A DNA stretch of 64,000 bases, taken from Colwellia sp. GTDB lineage: Bacteria; Pseudomonadota; Gammaproteobacteria; Enterobacterales; Alteromonadaceae. The notes under the pieces were generated by a model. The model was not told where the DNA came from and ran no database searches. It worked only from the letters and a program-made list of their open reading frames with translations. The position numbers and the translations under genes were made by a program. Below, piece by piece: positions 39,398-48,633 of this stretch. The stretch spans positions 66,608-130,607 of the forward strand of contig NVWU01000014.1 in assembly GCA_002733765.1 (NCBI GenBank), in the 5' to 3' direction. How positions within the stretch are numbered: position 1 is the first letter of the stretch; each line of letters begins with the position of its first letter.

Positions 39398-40306
39398 ATG
39401 GACTTATCAATTGTTTTTTCTACTTTTAAAAGTGAAAACATTTTAGAAAAATCGCTTAAAGCGTATTGCAACATAGAAACTAATTACGCTTGGGAATTAA
39501 TTATTGTTGATAATGCTTGCAGGGAAGAAACTCGTAAGGTTGTTGCAAAGTATAAGCAAAAATTACCTATAGTGTTTCTTGAGCAACCTAAGCAAGGTAA
39601 AAACAATGCGTTGAACAAGGCGATACCTATTATACAGGGGGAGTTAGTTCTGTTCACAGACAACGACATTATTCCTGAAAGTAATATTGTTGATGTGTAT
39701 GTTGGGGCAGGTAAAACTTACCCTGATATTGATGTTTTTGGTGGGAGAATTTTACCAGATATAAAGCTTCCATCATGGATTGATACATCATTAGGGAGAA
39801 TTCGTTCAGCGTTTGGTATTTTTGATAAAGGTGATAGCGATGTTATGTTGCCGCCCATGGAAGTTTGGGGTGGTAATATGATGTTACGCACGCTTCTCTT
39901 TAAAGATGGTATGAGTTTCAATACAAAAGTTGGACCTAGTGGTAGTAACTACGTGATGGGAAGTGAAACAGAGTTATTGAAAAGGTTAGAAGCAAATGGC
40001 CACCAAGGTATGTATATTGCCAATAGTATAGTTCAGCATCAAATTAGAAGTGAACAATTAACAATTAATTGGTTAAAGCATCGTACTTATCGATTAGGGC
40101 GCGGCGTAGCGAATGGCGAGAAAGACGATTCAGCGCAATTATTTGGTATACCAAGGTATCTTATTAAAAGTATTATTTTTGATAGTCTTCGAGTGTTGGG
40201 TACTATTGTATTGTTAAAGTCGAAGAAAGAAAAAAATAAGTCCTTTATGGATCTTTATTTCAATTTAGGCAGATTCGCACAGTTTAGAAACATGAGTAAA
40301 ACTTGA
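39398..40306 (+). CDS. Glycosyltransferase family 2
   Basis: DLSIVFSTFKSENILEKSLKAYC, ELVLFTDNDIIPESN, EVWGGNMMLRTLLF. Confidence 0.9.
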   Translation: MDLSIVFSTFKSENILEKSLKAYCNIETNYAWELIIVDNACREETRKVVAKYKQKLPIVFLEQPKQGKNNALNKAIPIIQGELVLFTDNDIIPESNIVDVYVGAGKTYPDIDVFGGRILPDIKLPSWIDTSLGRIRSAFGIFDKGDSDVMLPPMEVWGGNMMLRTLLFKDGMSFNTKVGPSGSNYVMGSETELLKRLEANGHQGMYIANSIVQHQIRSEQLTINWLKHRTYRLGRGVANGEKDDSAQLFGIPRYLIKSIIFDSLRVLGTIVLLKSKKEKNKSFMDLYFNLGRFAQFRNMSKT

Positions 40307-40374
40307 TATCTCATTTTACTGTAACTTTTATGTGTTCATGAAAGTTACTTTTAATATTAAAATCTATTTTTGAA

Positions 40375-40495
40375 GTAACCATGCCCAATATTCACGTCAT
40401 CCCCGTAGTCACTAAATCGGGGATGGAATCTCAGTGTTTAAAAGCCTAGACTCCCTATTTAAAGACCTCGGGAGTGACGATAGGTGAATAGATAC
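40375..40495 (+). repeat. MITE-like intergenic repeat, copy 2
   Basis: GTAACCATGCCCAATATTCACGTCATCCCCGTAGTCACTAAATCGGGGATGGAATCTCAG...AAAGACCTCGGGAGTGACGATAGGTGAATAGATAC; strong match to the reverse complement of 43730-43865. Confidence 0.85.
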
Positions 40496-40521
40496 CTTTT
40501 GTATTAAATATAGCCGTTACA

Positions 40522-41355
40522 TTAGGTGAGTTTTGGATATATTAGGGTCATGATTTTTCCTAAGCCAAACAATAATTTTCTTTCCACACCGGAACATTTA
40601 CCGCCAGACGTCATAAAGGTTTTATATATATATTTAGACGAGAGCCCTTTATGTTGCCTAAATGTGTGCCAATGTTTTTTTAAAAGTTGGCAATGCCCAA
40701 TTAATATGGTTCGACCGTTTGATGAAATGTTGCCATGGCCCATTCGCCTAACCTTAGTAAGTGCTTGATTGATAAAACCTATTCTAAACCCTTGTTGAAC
40801 TAGGCGTATGCTTAATTCATGATCTTCAGAGCAGCGTATTTTTTGATCAAAATAGTTAACCGCTTCTAACGACGCTTTAGTAATAAGCAATGAGGGTGGG
40901 GTAACTTGCATTGACTCTAGTAGATCAACAATTGTTAAGTCAAACGGTTTATCAACAAATGTTGATAGATCACCTGTTTTGTCAAATGTAGTGACCCCGG
41001 TATGGCAGGCTGAAAAGTGCGGGTGTTCCGCTAAAAAGGCTAACTGTAATTCAAGTTTATTGGGTAACCACATATCATCAGCGTCTAAAAAAGCAATCAA
41101 AGTACTGGTTGCCGCTTTAGCGCCAGTATTTCTAGCCGTAGATACGCCTTTATTTTCTTCAAAGTCTATTACTGTTATATCATCATATTGAGATAAAAAT
41201 TCCAGTGCTTTAGCGCCACAACCGTCATTTACAACAATAACCTCTTTAGGTTGAATTGTTTGCTGTTTTATTGATTGGTATGTTTCGTCAAAAAACTCTT
41301 CAGCATGATAAAAAGGAATTACGACACTAATCGATGGGGTCATTAAATATTCCAT
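40522..41355 (-). CDS. Glycosyltransferase family 2
   Basis: ISVVIPFYHAEEFFDETYQSIKQQTIQPKEVIVVNDG, AFLDADDMWLPNKLELQ. Confidence 0.92.
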   Translation of the reverse strand: MEYLMTPSISVVIPFYHAEEFFDETYQSIKQQTIQPKEVIVVNDGCGAKALEFLSQYDDITVIDFEENKGVSTARNTGAKAATSTLIAFLDADDMWLPNKLELQLAFLAEHPHFSACHTGVTTFDKTGDLSTFVDKPFDLTIVDLLESMQVTPPSLLITKASLEAVNYFDQKIRCSEDHELSIRLVQQGFRIGFINQALTKVRRMGHGNISSNGRTILIGHCQLLKKHWHTFRQHKGLSSKYIYKTFMTSGGKCSGVERKLLFGLGKIMTLIYPKLT

Positions 41356-41529
41356 TGTTGGATTTTAGTTAATTAGCTATTAAATGTACTTTTAATCTAA
41401 TTACCATTCAAGCTTTTAGACCTATTTCTTTTCATTATAAGGAAGATGTAGTAATTTAGGCATAATAAAAGGTAATGTTTATTGTTACGGGCGAGTTGCT
41501 TTTGTAAGTTGCTTTTATAAGGGAATAAA

Positions 41530-42681
41530 ATGCAAAAAAATGAAAAACCACTGAATATTTTACAACTAACATTGTCATTTGAGAATGGCGGTCGAAAAGA
41601 AGCGATTAGAAACCTTGCTGCGGGTATGCAAGAAGCGGGTCATAAAGTTTTTTTAGGTTGTGTTTCTCATTTAGGCGCAGAGCAAAAAGATTTAACCGTA
41701 TTTGAAGGTTCGGTCGTATTTAACCGACAAAAATTATTCGACCTTAAAGCGGCAAAACAATTGGCTCAATATTGTGCTGCTCATCAAATAGATTTAATAC
41801 ATACCCATGATGCGGGCAGCTTATTTTTTTCATCACTAGCCAAATACTCTTTCAATAAAACGCCTCCCCAAATTATGACTTTTCATCGTTCTTTAAATTT
41901 TGAAACAGCAAGTTTTAAGAATAAATTACGTAATGTGTTTTCATTATTAGTGACAGAAGGTGTAATTACTGTTTCAAATGCACGAGGTCGTGATTTTATT
42001 GCAAGCAATTTAATTAAACCTAAAAGGTTGAAGTTAATTAATCTTTCTGCAGATATAAACCGATTTACATTTGACCTTGATGCGAGAGAGCGCATTAGAG
42101 ACAGTTTTTCTATTAAATCTACAGATATAGTTTGTGGTGCAATGGGACATTTTGGACTAGAAAAAGGTATTGATGTGGTGATTAAAGGTTTTTCTGACCT
42201 TCAGCAGCGTCTTGGTGAAGAAGCGAGATCAGTACATTTAATGATTTTAGGCAAGGGCAACGAAAAAGATACACAGAGGTTGCAGCAGCTTATCAGTGGT
42301 TTAAAAATAGAGCGTGTTATTTTTGCTGGTTTTCATCCTGATCCTGAATCATATTTTTCGGCATTCGATATTTTTTTACACTCCCCAAGAGAAGAAAATG
42401 GCGCAACGGTATTATTTGAAGCAATGGCAACAGGCCTACCTATAGTGGGTTCTTTAATCGGTGGTGTTCCTGAGGCTATAGTAGAAAATGAAACAGGTTT
42501 ATTAGTGGATAGCGATACGCCTAAGCAATTAGCTGACGCAGCCCAGAAAATAATTGTTAATAATGAGCTTAGAGGTTTTATGGGATTGGAAGGCTTTAAA
42601 AGATGCTACCAAAATTTTACGCGAGAACATTATTTTAACAGGCATGTCGATTTTTATAGAGAAATTTTAAAACACAATTAA
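41530..42681 (+). CDS. Glycosyltransferase family 4
   Basis: LTLSFENGGRKEAIRNLAAGM, LHSPREENGATVLFEAMATGLPIVGSLIGGVPEAI. Confidence 0.92.
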   Translation: MQKNEKPLNILQLTLSFENGGRKEAIRNLAAGMQEAGHKVFLGCVSHLGAEQKDLTVFEGSVVFNRQKLFDLKAAKQLAQYCAAHQIDLIHTHDAGSLFFSSLAKYSFNKTPPQIMTFHRSLNFETASFKNKLRNVFSLLVTEGVITVSNARGRDFIASNLIKPKRLKLINLSADINRFTFDLDARERIRDSFSIKSTDIVCGAMGHFGLEKGIDVVIKGFSDLQQRLGEEARSVHLMILGKGNEKDTQRLQQLISGLKIERVIFAGFHPDPESYFSAFDIFLHSPREENGATVLFEAMATGLPIVGSLIGGVPEAIVENETGLLVDSDTPKQLADAAQKIIVNNELRGFMGLEGFKRCYQNFTREHYFNRHVDFYREILKHN

Positions 42682-42704
42682 AAATAGATTAAAAAGGAAA
42701 AGTA

Positions 42705-43697
42705 ATGACTACTATCACAATCGTTATAACACCTAGAGAACGATACTACGGTGTTATTGAGTGCATTGACGCCGTTTGTAATAATACCGATGAGCCATTC
42801 GATTTAATAATTACCGACATTGGTTACCCTAAAGCACTTATTAAGCAAGTTGAGCAACGGATTAAGAGTATACCTAATGCTAAAATAATTGATTATGGCG
42901 GCATGGTTACGCCCATGAAAGTGTTTGAGCATTTAGTGCCTATTATTAAAACTGATATGTTGGTTTGGGTTGAAACTGACACCACTGTTTTACCCGGTTG
43001 GATGCCCCCTTTGATTCAAAGTATTAACGATGGTGCCTCTTTTGTATCGCCATTAACGCTAGAAAAAGAAGGTGTTGATCAGGGCGCTAAAATTCGAAAT
43101 CATCTATATACTTGTAAAATATTGGTTGTTGAGTATGAAGGTGTAGACTACTTAATTGAAGCTAAAGAATATAGAAGAGATCTACCCGAAAACATACCTG
43201 ATGAAATTAGGCCAACAGAAACGTTTGAATGGCATACAGTGGCTTTTAAAACTCAAGACCTACAGGAAATTGACTTTCCAGACATGGTGATGAGACAACA
43301 AATAGACATCCCTATGCAATTAAGGGCTCAAGGTAAAACGATGGTTGCTAACCCTCATTCAAAAGTTATATTTGATAATTTATGCACTCGATTAACACTT
43401 AGAGACATGAAATATTTCTTTTTTGTTTGGTCGCACAAGCTTAATGAAAAGTCGCACCGTGAGTTTGAAAAAAGGTGGGGCTATAATTTTTATTCAGAGC
43501 AGTCGATTTATAACTGGGTTTTTCGTCGTAAGGCCTTTTTGATTTGCAGGTTCTTTTTTATTCCTATCCCTTTAGCAAATAAGATTACGGGTTTATGCAA
43601 AAGAATATTTTGTAAGGATTGGGACCCTCTCAAGGATCCTATCGGCGATGCAAGGCAGTTATCTCAAGAAATTGGAAGCCCAGAGCCTAATCGTTAA
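42705..43697 (+). CDS. Glycosyltransferase-like protein (GT-A/GT2-like), poorly characterised
   Basis: ITIVITPRERYYGVIECIDAVCNNTDEPFDLIITDIG, DMLVWVETDTTVLPGWMPPLIQSI (DXD-like region); in a run of glycosyltransferases. Confidence 0.6.
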   Translation: MTTITIVITPRERYYGVIECIDAVCNNTDEPFDLIITDIGYPKALIKQVEQRIKSIPNAKIIDYGGMVTPMKVFEHLVPIIKTDMLVWVETDTTVLPGWMPPLIQSINDGASFVSPLTLEKEGVDQGAKIRNHLYTCKILVVEYEGVDYLIEAKEYRRDLPENIPDEIRPTETFEWHTVAFKTQDLQEIDFPDMVMRQQIDIPMQLRAQGKTMVANPHSKVIFDNLCTRLTLRDMKYFFFVWSHKLNEKSHREFEKRWGYNFYSEQSIYNWVFRRKAFLICRFFFIPIPLANKITGLCKRIFCKDWDPLKDPIGDARQLSQEIGSPEPNR

Positions 43698-43729
43698 AGC
43701 AGTTGAAGGCAACAATGTCTTTATAAATT

Positions 43730-43865
43730 GTAACTATTCACCTATTGTCACTCCCGAGGCCTTTAAATCGGGAGTCTAGGCGTGATTCCACCCCAGATTT
43801 AGTGACTACGGGGATGACGATACACAACTGGAATTACGTGAATACTAAGCATGGTGAATAGTTAC
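43730..43865 (-). repeat. MITE-like intergenic repeat, copy 3 (full length, 13-bp perfect terminal inverted repeats)
   Basis: GTAACTATTCACC (43730-43742) and GGTGAATAGTTAC (43853-43865) are exact reverse complements; internal sequence matches copies 1 and 2 in reverse orientation. Confidence 0.88.
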
Positions 43866-43990
43866 TATAAATTTAGTGATGTTGTTGGTTTGTCTTTCCG
43901 GTACAACCGTATAAAATTCACATTACTTATTAACGATATACTTATATAAAACGAATGTGATATCACATGCATTTCTTGTAGAAATTAATT

Positions 43991-45061
43991 ATGAAACAGA
44001 AAAATTACCCAATTAAAGTGGCACATATTATTGGTAGTCTTAATATTGGTGGTGCTGAACGGTTCATTATAGATTTATCCGTGGCTCAAAAAGAGCTGAA
44101 TATAAAACCCGCTATTATTTCATTAGGGAACCCTGATGATACACTTGTTTCTGTTTGTAAAGCGAAGAATATAGCGGTTGCCTCTTATTCAAGTCGTTCC
44201 TATATAAAATTGTGCCGGGTTTTTATTGTCTTGTTAAAATTCGACGTTATTCATGTTCACTCTCCGCACGCTTTAAAGTACTTGCGTTTATTTCTACCTT
44301 TATTAAAGAAAAAAGTTATTTATACTCGCCATGGTGCTTCGCCATACTCAACCGATTATTGGTTGAAATTTCATAAAAAAATCAAGAAATTAGTCTCTGC
44401 TATAACGTTTGTTTCACAAGAAGGCAAATATAATTTTCATCAAGCTCATGGTTGGAAAAATGTCACTAGCGTTGTTGTTGATAACGGTGTTCTGATAGAA
44501 CCTGTAAAAAAAGTACCTGATAATAATGGGATATTAAGAATTGGATCTGTTGGCAGGGTTATTCCTTTAAAAAATCAGACCGGATTACTCAAAGCGGTTC
44601 AACGATTACCCGCTACCTTACAACGTGGTGTAGAGGTACACTTTTTTGGTGATGGGCGAAGTTTGGCCGATCTAAAAACATTCTATAAAGTACAAACGCC
44701 TGATTTAGCGGTGACTTTTCACGGTATGGTGAGTGATCGAGAGCTTATTTATTCATCTTTAGATTTACTCGTTGTCACGTCAGAAACTGAAGGGCTATCT
44801 ATGGTGATAATTGAAGCGATGGCCAATAGCATTCCTGTTATCGCAACCAATGTGGGAGGAAATCCAAGGTTAGTGAAACATAAAAAAACAGGGTGGTTGT
44901 TTGAATATGACGATGATGAAACGTTAGCCGAGCAAATAATGAACCTTATTGATAATAGAGAGCTCGTTGACGAAATTGGCGCTAACGCTCTTTCTTATAT
45001 TAGAGACAATTTTTCAATTAAAGCCTCAGCAAAAAAATATCAAAATCTGTATGAAAGATAA
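43991..45061 (+). CDS. Glycosyltransferase family 4
   Basis: HIIGSLNIGGAERFIIDLS, VGRVIPLKNQTGLLKAV, VVTSETEGLSMVIIEAMANSIPVIATNVGGNPRLV. Confidence 0.93.
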   Translation: MKQKNYPIKVAHIIGSLNIGGAERFIIDLSVAQKELNIKPAIISLGNPDDTLVSVCKAKNIAVASYSSRSYIKLCRVFIVLLKFDVIHVHSPHALKYLRLFLPLLKKKVIYTRHGASPYSTDYWLKFHKKIKKLVSAITFVSQEGKYNFHQAHGWKNVTSVVVDNGVLIEPVKKVPDNNGILRIGSVGRVIPLKNQTGLLKAVQRLPATLQRGVEVHFFGDGRSLADLKTFYKVQTPDLAVTFHGMVSDRELIYSSLDLLVVTSETEGLSMVIIEAMANSIPVIATNVGGNPRLVKHKKTGWLFEYDDDETLAEQIMNLIDNRELVDEIGANALSYIRDNFSIKASAKKYQNLYER

Positions 45062-46055
45062 AATAAAAAAATGGATAATAACAAATACCCGACGCTTTAT
45101 TTCGCCATACCTTATTTTTTGTAGTCTTGTCTGTTTTATTGTTACTTTGCTTCCTTGGTGGCCTTCATTTGATAGCTTAATTATACTTAAGTACATACTA
45201 TTGTTTGGTCCGCGTTGGTGGTTATTGATTGTTGTACTTTTTATTTTACTAGGCTGGTATGTTCTGTCGAAACAGCAAAAGATAATGTTTTTTATTCTTA
45301 TTTTACTTTCCTTCAACTATCTTGATTTTCAATTACCACAATTTTGGCATGGTAATAGTTCAGGTAAAGAGATTAAAATTATTAGTGCTAATATCGGTGG
45401 TGGTGGATCGAAAGAAGTTATACAGCTATTAGTTGCCATTGAACAACCTGATATATTGCTTTTACAAGAAGCCCGAAAAATTAATTTACCTAAATTGTTC
45501 GGAGAGCAATACTTTAGTGAATGTGTATCAGGATTGTGTATTGTGAGTAAATATCCTTTTGAAAATACTGATTCATTAAGCAGAAAAATTTTTGGGGGCT
45601 GGGGCCAGTTTGCACGTTTCTATAAAATAGATATTTTAGGTAAAGAGGTATTGTTAGCTAATATCCATTTAGAAACGCCTCGGTCGGCTTTGATGAGCAT
45701 TTTATACTTATCGCCTGATCAAGCTTTAGCTGAAAGAGTAGAAAGTAACCGTGAGTTAGAGGCTAATTTACTTAATTTATGGGCCGAGAATAAGCCTTAT
45801 ACAATAATAGCGGGTGATTTTAATATGCCTGCGGATGAAAATCTTTATCAACAGAATTTCTCTATGCTTAATAATGCCTTAGAAGTTAAAGGTTTTGCTT
45901 TTAATCGAACTAAATATACCTCTTGGCATGGCGTAAAAATTGACCATATATTATATTCGGATGGAATATCTTTATCGTCAGTAGAGGTTGTTGAACTGGT
46001 AAAAGGTGATCATCGGCCTGTTATGGCTACTTTGGTAATTAAAGCGGTTGAATAG
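45051..46055 (+). CDS. Membrane-anchored endonuclease/exonuclease/phosphatase (EEP) family protein
   Basis: TM-rich N-terminus, then KIISANIGGGGSKEVIQLLVAIEQPDILLLQE, TIIAGDFNMPADE, DHILYSDG, GDHRPVMATL. ATG at 45051 overlaps the upstream stop; ORF track start 44949 looks too early. Confidence 0.85.
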   Translation: MKDKIKKWIITNTRRFISPYLIFCSLVCFIVTLLPWWPSFDSLIILKYILLFGPRWWLLIVVLFILLGWYVLSKQQKIMFFILILLSFNYLDFQLPQFWHGNSSGKEIKIISANIGGGGSKEVIQLLVAIEQPDILLLQEARKINLPKLFGEQYFSECVSGLCIVSKYPFENTDSLSRKIFGGWGQFARFYKIDILGKEVLLANIHLETPRSALMSILYLSPDQALAERVESNRELEANLLNLWAENKPYTIIAGDFNMPADENLYQQNFSMLNNALEVKGFAFNRTKYTSWHGVKIDHILYSDGISLSSVEVVELVKGDHRPVMATLVIKAVE

Positions 46056-46063
46056 GTGATTAA

Positions 46064-47623
46064 ATGGTGCATATTCACAATAATGGCTGGGAAATGATAA
46101 CGTTGCGATGCTATTTTATTTTGATAGCTTATTTACTCTTTTGTGCGAATGTTTTTGCTAATGTGCAGCAACAGAAAATTAGTTTTGATTTTCTATTAAC
46201 GAGTAGCTCTGCGAGCTTACTTCTCCCTATCCCGAATAAACTTATTTCTACAAATATTGTTTTTGAGTTATGGCAAAATAATAAGAAGTTAAATGCAACC
46301 TATTCTATTTTTAACAAGTGGCCAACTCTAAATGGTAAAGAATATATCCGTTTATTAATGATTGATGCTGATAATCTGAATCGTTTGTCAGGGCAATTAA
46401 CCCTAACTTGGCATGACTCATCAAATGGTAATGTACGAAAGTATATTATCATTAAGAAAGAAAATCATTTAAACATAAGCCTAGTTTATCCTTCGAAAAA
46501 TTGGTTAGCACAAAGCTTATTGCTTCATCCTAAGCAAAATAGTAGTGATAATAATTGGTATGTAGAGCCTCAAAAAAAATATGCTAACTATGTAACTAAT
46601 GTTGCTTACCTTACTAAAAAAGGTTATCCCCCTCACAAGCCCTCTCAATGGTTATATGATCGTCCACAGGCTATTTATCAATTATATATTATGACCGATG
46701 ATAAAAAATGGTTAAACAAAGCGAATACTTTAACTGATTTTTATCAAAATAATATTGATGACGGTGGCAAGTTCAAGCTAAAAAAGAGTTTTGATATTAA
46801 GTATTCAATGCCAAAGGGCTTACTATATCGTTACTTGCTCAGTGGTGATGAACGAGCCATAAACACCTTAACTAAAATATACCAACGTTCTTTAGATTGG
46901 GATGAAGACTATAGCTTACGACGAGGCTTTTGGACGGAACGTAATCAAGCCGCTGCATTAAATGTTGCCATCTCTTATTGGGAGATAACGGGTGATAAGA
47001 ATGCACTAGAGCGGATAAATAGTATTATCGATGCTACGGTAAAAATGACATTTAGTCCTCAAGGTAATTGGTCATTAATAGGTTGCCCGCAGCATAGTTT
47101 TAAATCTCATGAAGGGTGGGGGGATGATTCACCCGCGTGTTCTCCTTGGATGATGGCATTGTTGGGGGATGCTTTATGGCGATTTTATCGTTTAACAGGT
47201 GACATAAGATCTGCTTCTCTAATTGATGCATTTGGTGATTTTATTTTTAATCATGGCATTTTTTATGGAAATAAACGTGTTAAAAACATCATTATTCCTA
47301 AATATTTAGTGTCGATGGAAAACGCAAAACAAGAAGAATTAGACCAATGGTCAAACCCTCAACATGTTTGTGATGTAGCAGGGCTAGTAGGTAAGTCAGT
47401 TTATATAAAAAATAAATCTGGCAATAATAGCTTTTTAGTTCAGTCTTTATTCAGTGCTTTTGTGGAACAATGTCAACAGAGTTATGTTAGATTAAAAAAA
47501 GAGAAAAATAAAAAACAAAATAAACCCTATTGGTCACTAAAACCGCCAAGGCGCTTTGCTTGGATGTATTCTACTACTAGTGATTTACCTTGGTTGAAAA
47601 GTCTATTGCTCAATACTTATTAG
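46064..47623 (+). CDS. Secreted protein with probable alpha/alpha-toroid domain, unknown function; paralogous to the central part of 28947-33056
   Basis: Signal peptide (CYFILIAYLLFCANVFA). Shared pattern WLYDRPQAIYQLYIMTDDKKWLNKA / WLFDRSSAYFKVYMTTGRVEFLKEA; GFWTERNQAAALNVAISYWEITGD / GFTERGVGMAGLAEISAFEMTGS; HEG...SPWM in both. Confidence 0.6.
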   Translation: MVHIHNNGWEMITLRCYFILIAYLLFCANVFANVQQQKISFDFLLTSSSASLLLPIPNKLISTNIVFELWQNNKKLNATYSIFNKWPTLNGKEYIRLLMIDADNLNRLSGQLTLTWHDSSNGNVRKYIIIKKENHLNISLVYPSKNWLAQSLLLHPKQNSSDNNWYVEPQKKYANYVTNVAYLTKKGYPPHKPSQWLYDRPQAIYQLYIMTDDKKWLNKANTLTDFYQNNIDDGGKFKLKKSFDIKYSMPKGLLYRYLLSGDERAINTLTKIYQRSLDWDEDYSLRRGFWTERNQAAALNVAISYWEITGDKNALERINSIIDATVKMTFSPQGNWSLIGCPQHSFKSHEGWGDDSPACSPWMMALLGDALWRFYRLTGDIRSASLIDAFGDFIFNHGIFYGNKRVKNIIIPKYLVSMENAKQEELDQWSNPQHVCDVAGLVGKSVYIKNKSGNNSFLVQSLFSAFVEQCQQSYVRLKKEKNKKQNKPYWSLKPPRRFAWMYSTTSDLPWLKSLLLNTY

Positions 47624-47639
47624 GTATCGGAAGTCTGTT

Positions 47640-47831
47640 ATGTTAAATAAGGGCACTCTGAAGGAAGAGGATATGTATAAAATGAAGCTGTTATTGGTCA
47701 GTATTATAATTTTTATTATGGCAGGATATTCTGAGGCTGAAAATTCTTATCGCATTGATAAAGAAAGTAATCGTATTCAACCTTTATCTAAGGATGAAAA
47801 TGAAAACTTTGAAAATTTCCTTTTACTGTGA
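47640..47831 (+). CDS. Small signal-peptide-bearing ORF, possibly truncated
   Basis: MYKMKLLLVSIIIFIMAGYSEAENSYRIDKES...; 3' end abuts an IS3 fragment. Confidence 0.3.
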   Translation: MLNKGTLKEEDMYKMKLLLVSIIIFIMAGYSEAENSYRIDKESNRIQPLSKDENENFENFLLL

Positions 47832-48061
47832 TACCGCAATGGCGTAAAGAAGGCTTTGAGGTTGGCCGTGACAAAGTTATTCGCTTGATGGATAAACTTG
47901 GTTTACAAGTTAAACAGCGTATTGCTTATAAAGTGACAACGATGCGCAAACATAGCCATAGTGTCGCCGATAATATCGTTGACCAGAACTTTAACCCCAA
48001 ACAGGCTAATCAAATTTGGGCAGGCGATGTGACGTATCGTGTGCCCGGAGTTCAGCACTAG
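47828..48061 (+). mobile_element. IS3-family transposase (OrfB) fragment
   Basis: GFEVGRDKVIRLMDKLGLQVKQRIAYKVTTMRKHSHSVADNIVDQNFNPKQANQIWAGDVTYR: HTH_21 plus start of the DDE integrase core, truncated. Confidence 0.85.
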
Positions 48062-48088
48062 CAAGGAATGCTTTAATGAACCACGAGT

Positions 48089-48606
48089 CTATTTGAAATA
48101 CATAAATAAGGCAGCAGGAGCTAATTTGTTTATGACACTATCTGGTTGTGCAGGTTTCTCTTCAATAGAAATAGCAGTACCATTTTCATTAAACTCAACT
48201 ACGCCATAATATTTGGGATTGGAAACATGGTAACCAAAAACCGTTCCACCAGAGGTTTGAGCATTGGCTTTTTGCAATGACTTGGTTAAATCATGGCCAT
48301 AAAACATGTTATCCCCAAGAATTAATGCTGCGGGGCTACCTGCTAAAAAGTCCTCAGTGATAATGAATGCTTGAGCTAATCCATCGGGGCTAGGTTGAGG
48401 TTTATAAGATGTTTTTATGCCAAAGTTATCACCATTGCCAAGTAAATTTTCAAAACGGCCTATTTCTTCAGGTGTAGATATCACTAAAATATCATTTATA
48501 CCTGCTTGCATTAGTGTCGCCAAGGGATAGTAAACCATAGGTTTATCATAAATGGGCATAGGCGAGTACCGCTGCCACCTGCTAGGATAATTCCTTTTCT
48601 CATCAT
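48089..48606 (-). pseudogene. rmlA: Truncated/decayed glucose-1-phosphate thymidylyltransferase (RmlA/RfbA)
   Basis: Reading from 48606: [16 protein letters not shown], then a small deletion/frameshift into [67 protein letters not shown]...[17 protein letters not shown]-terminal ~half missing. Confidence 0.85.
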
Positions 48607-48633
48607 AAAGCCTTATGTTTGTATTTAATAAAT

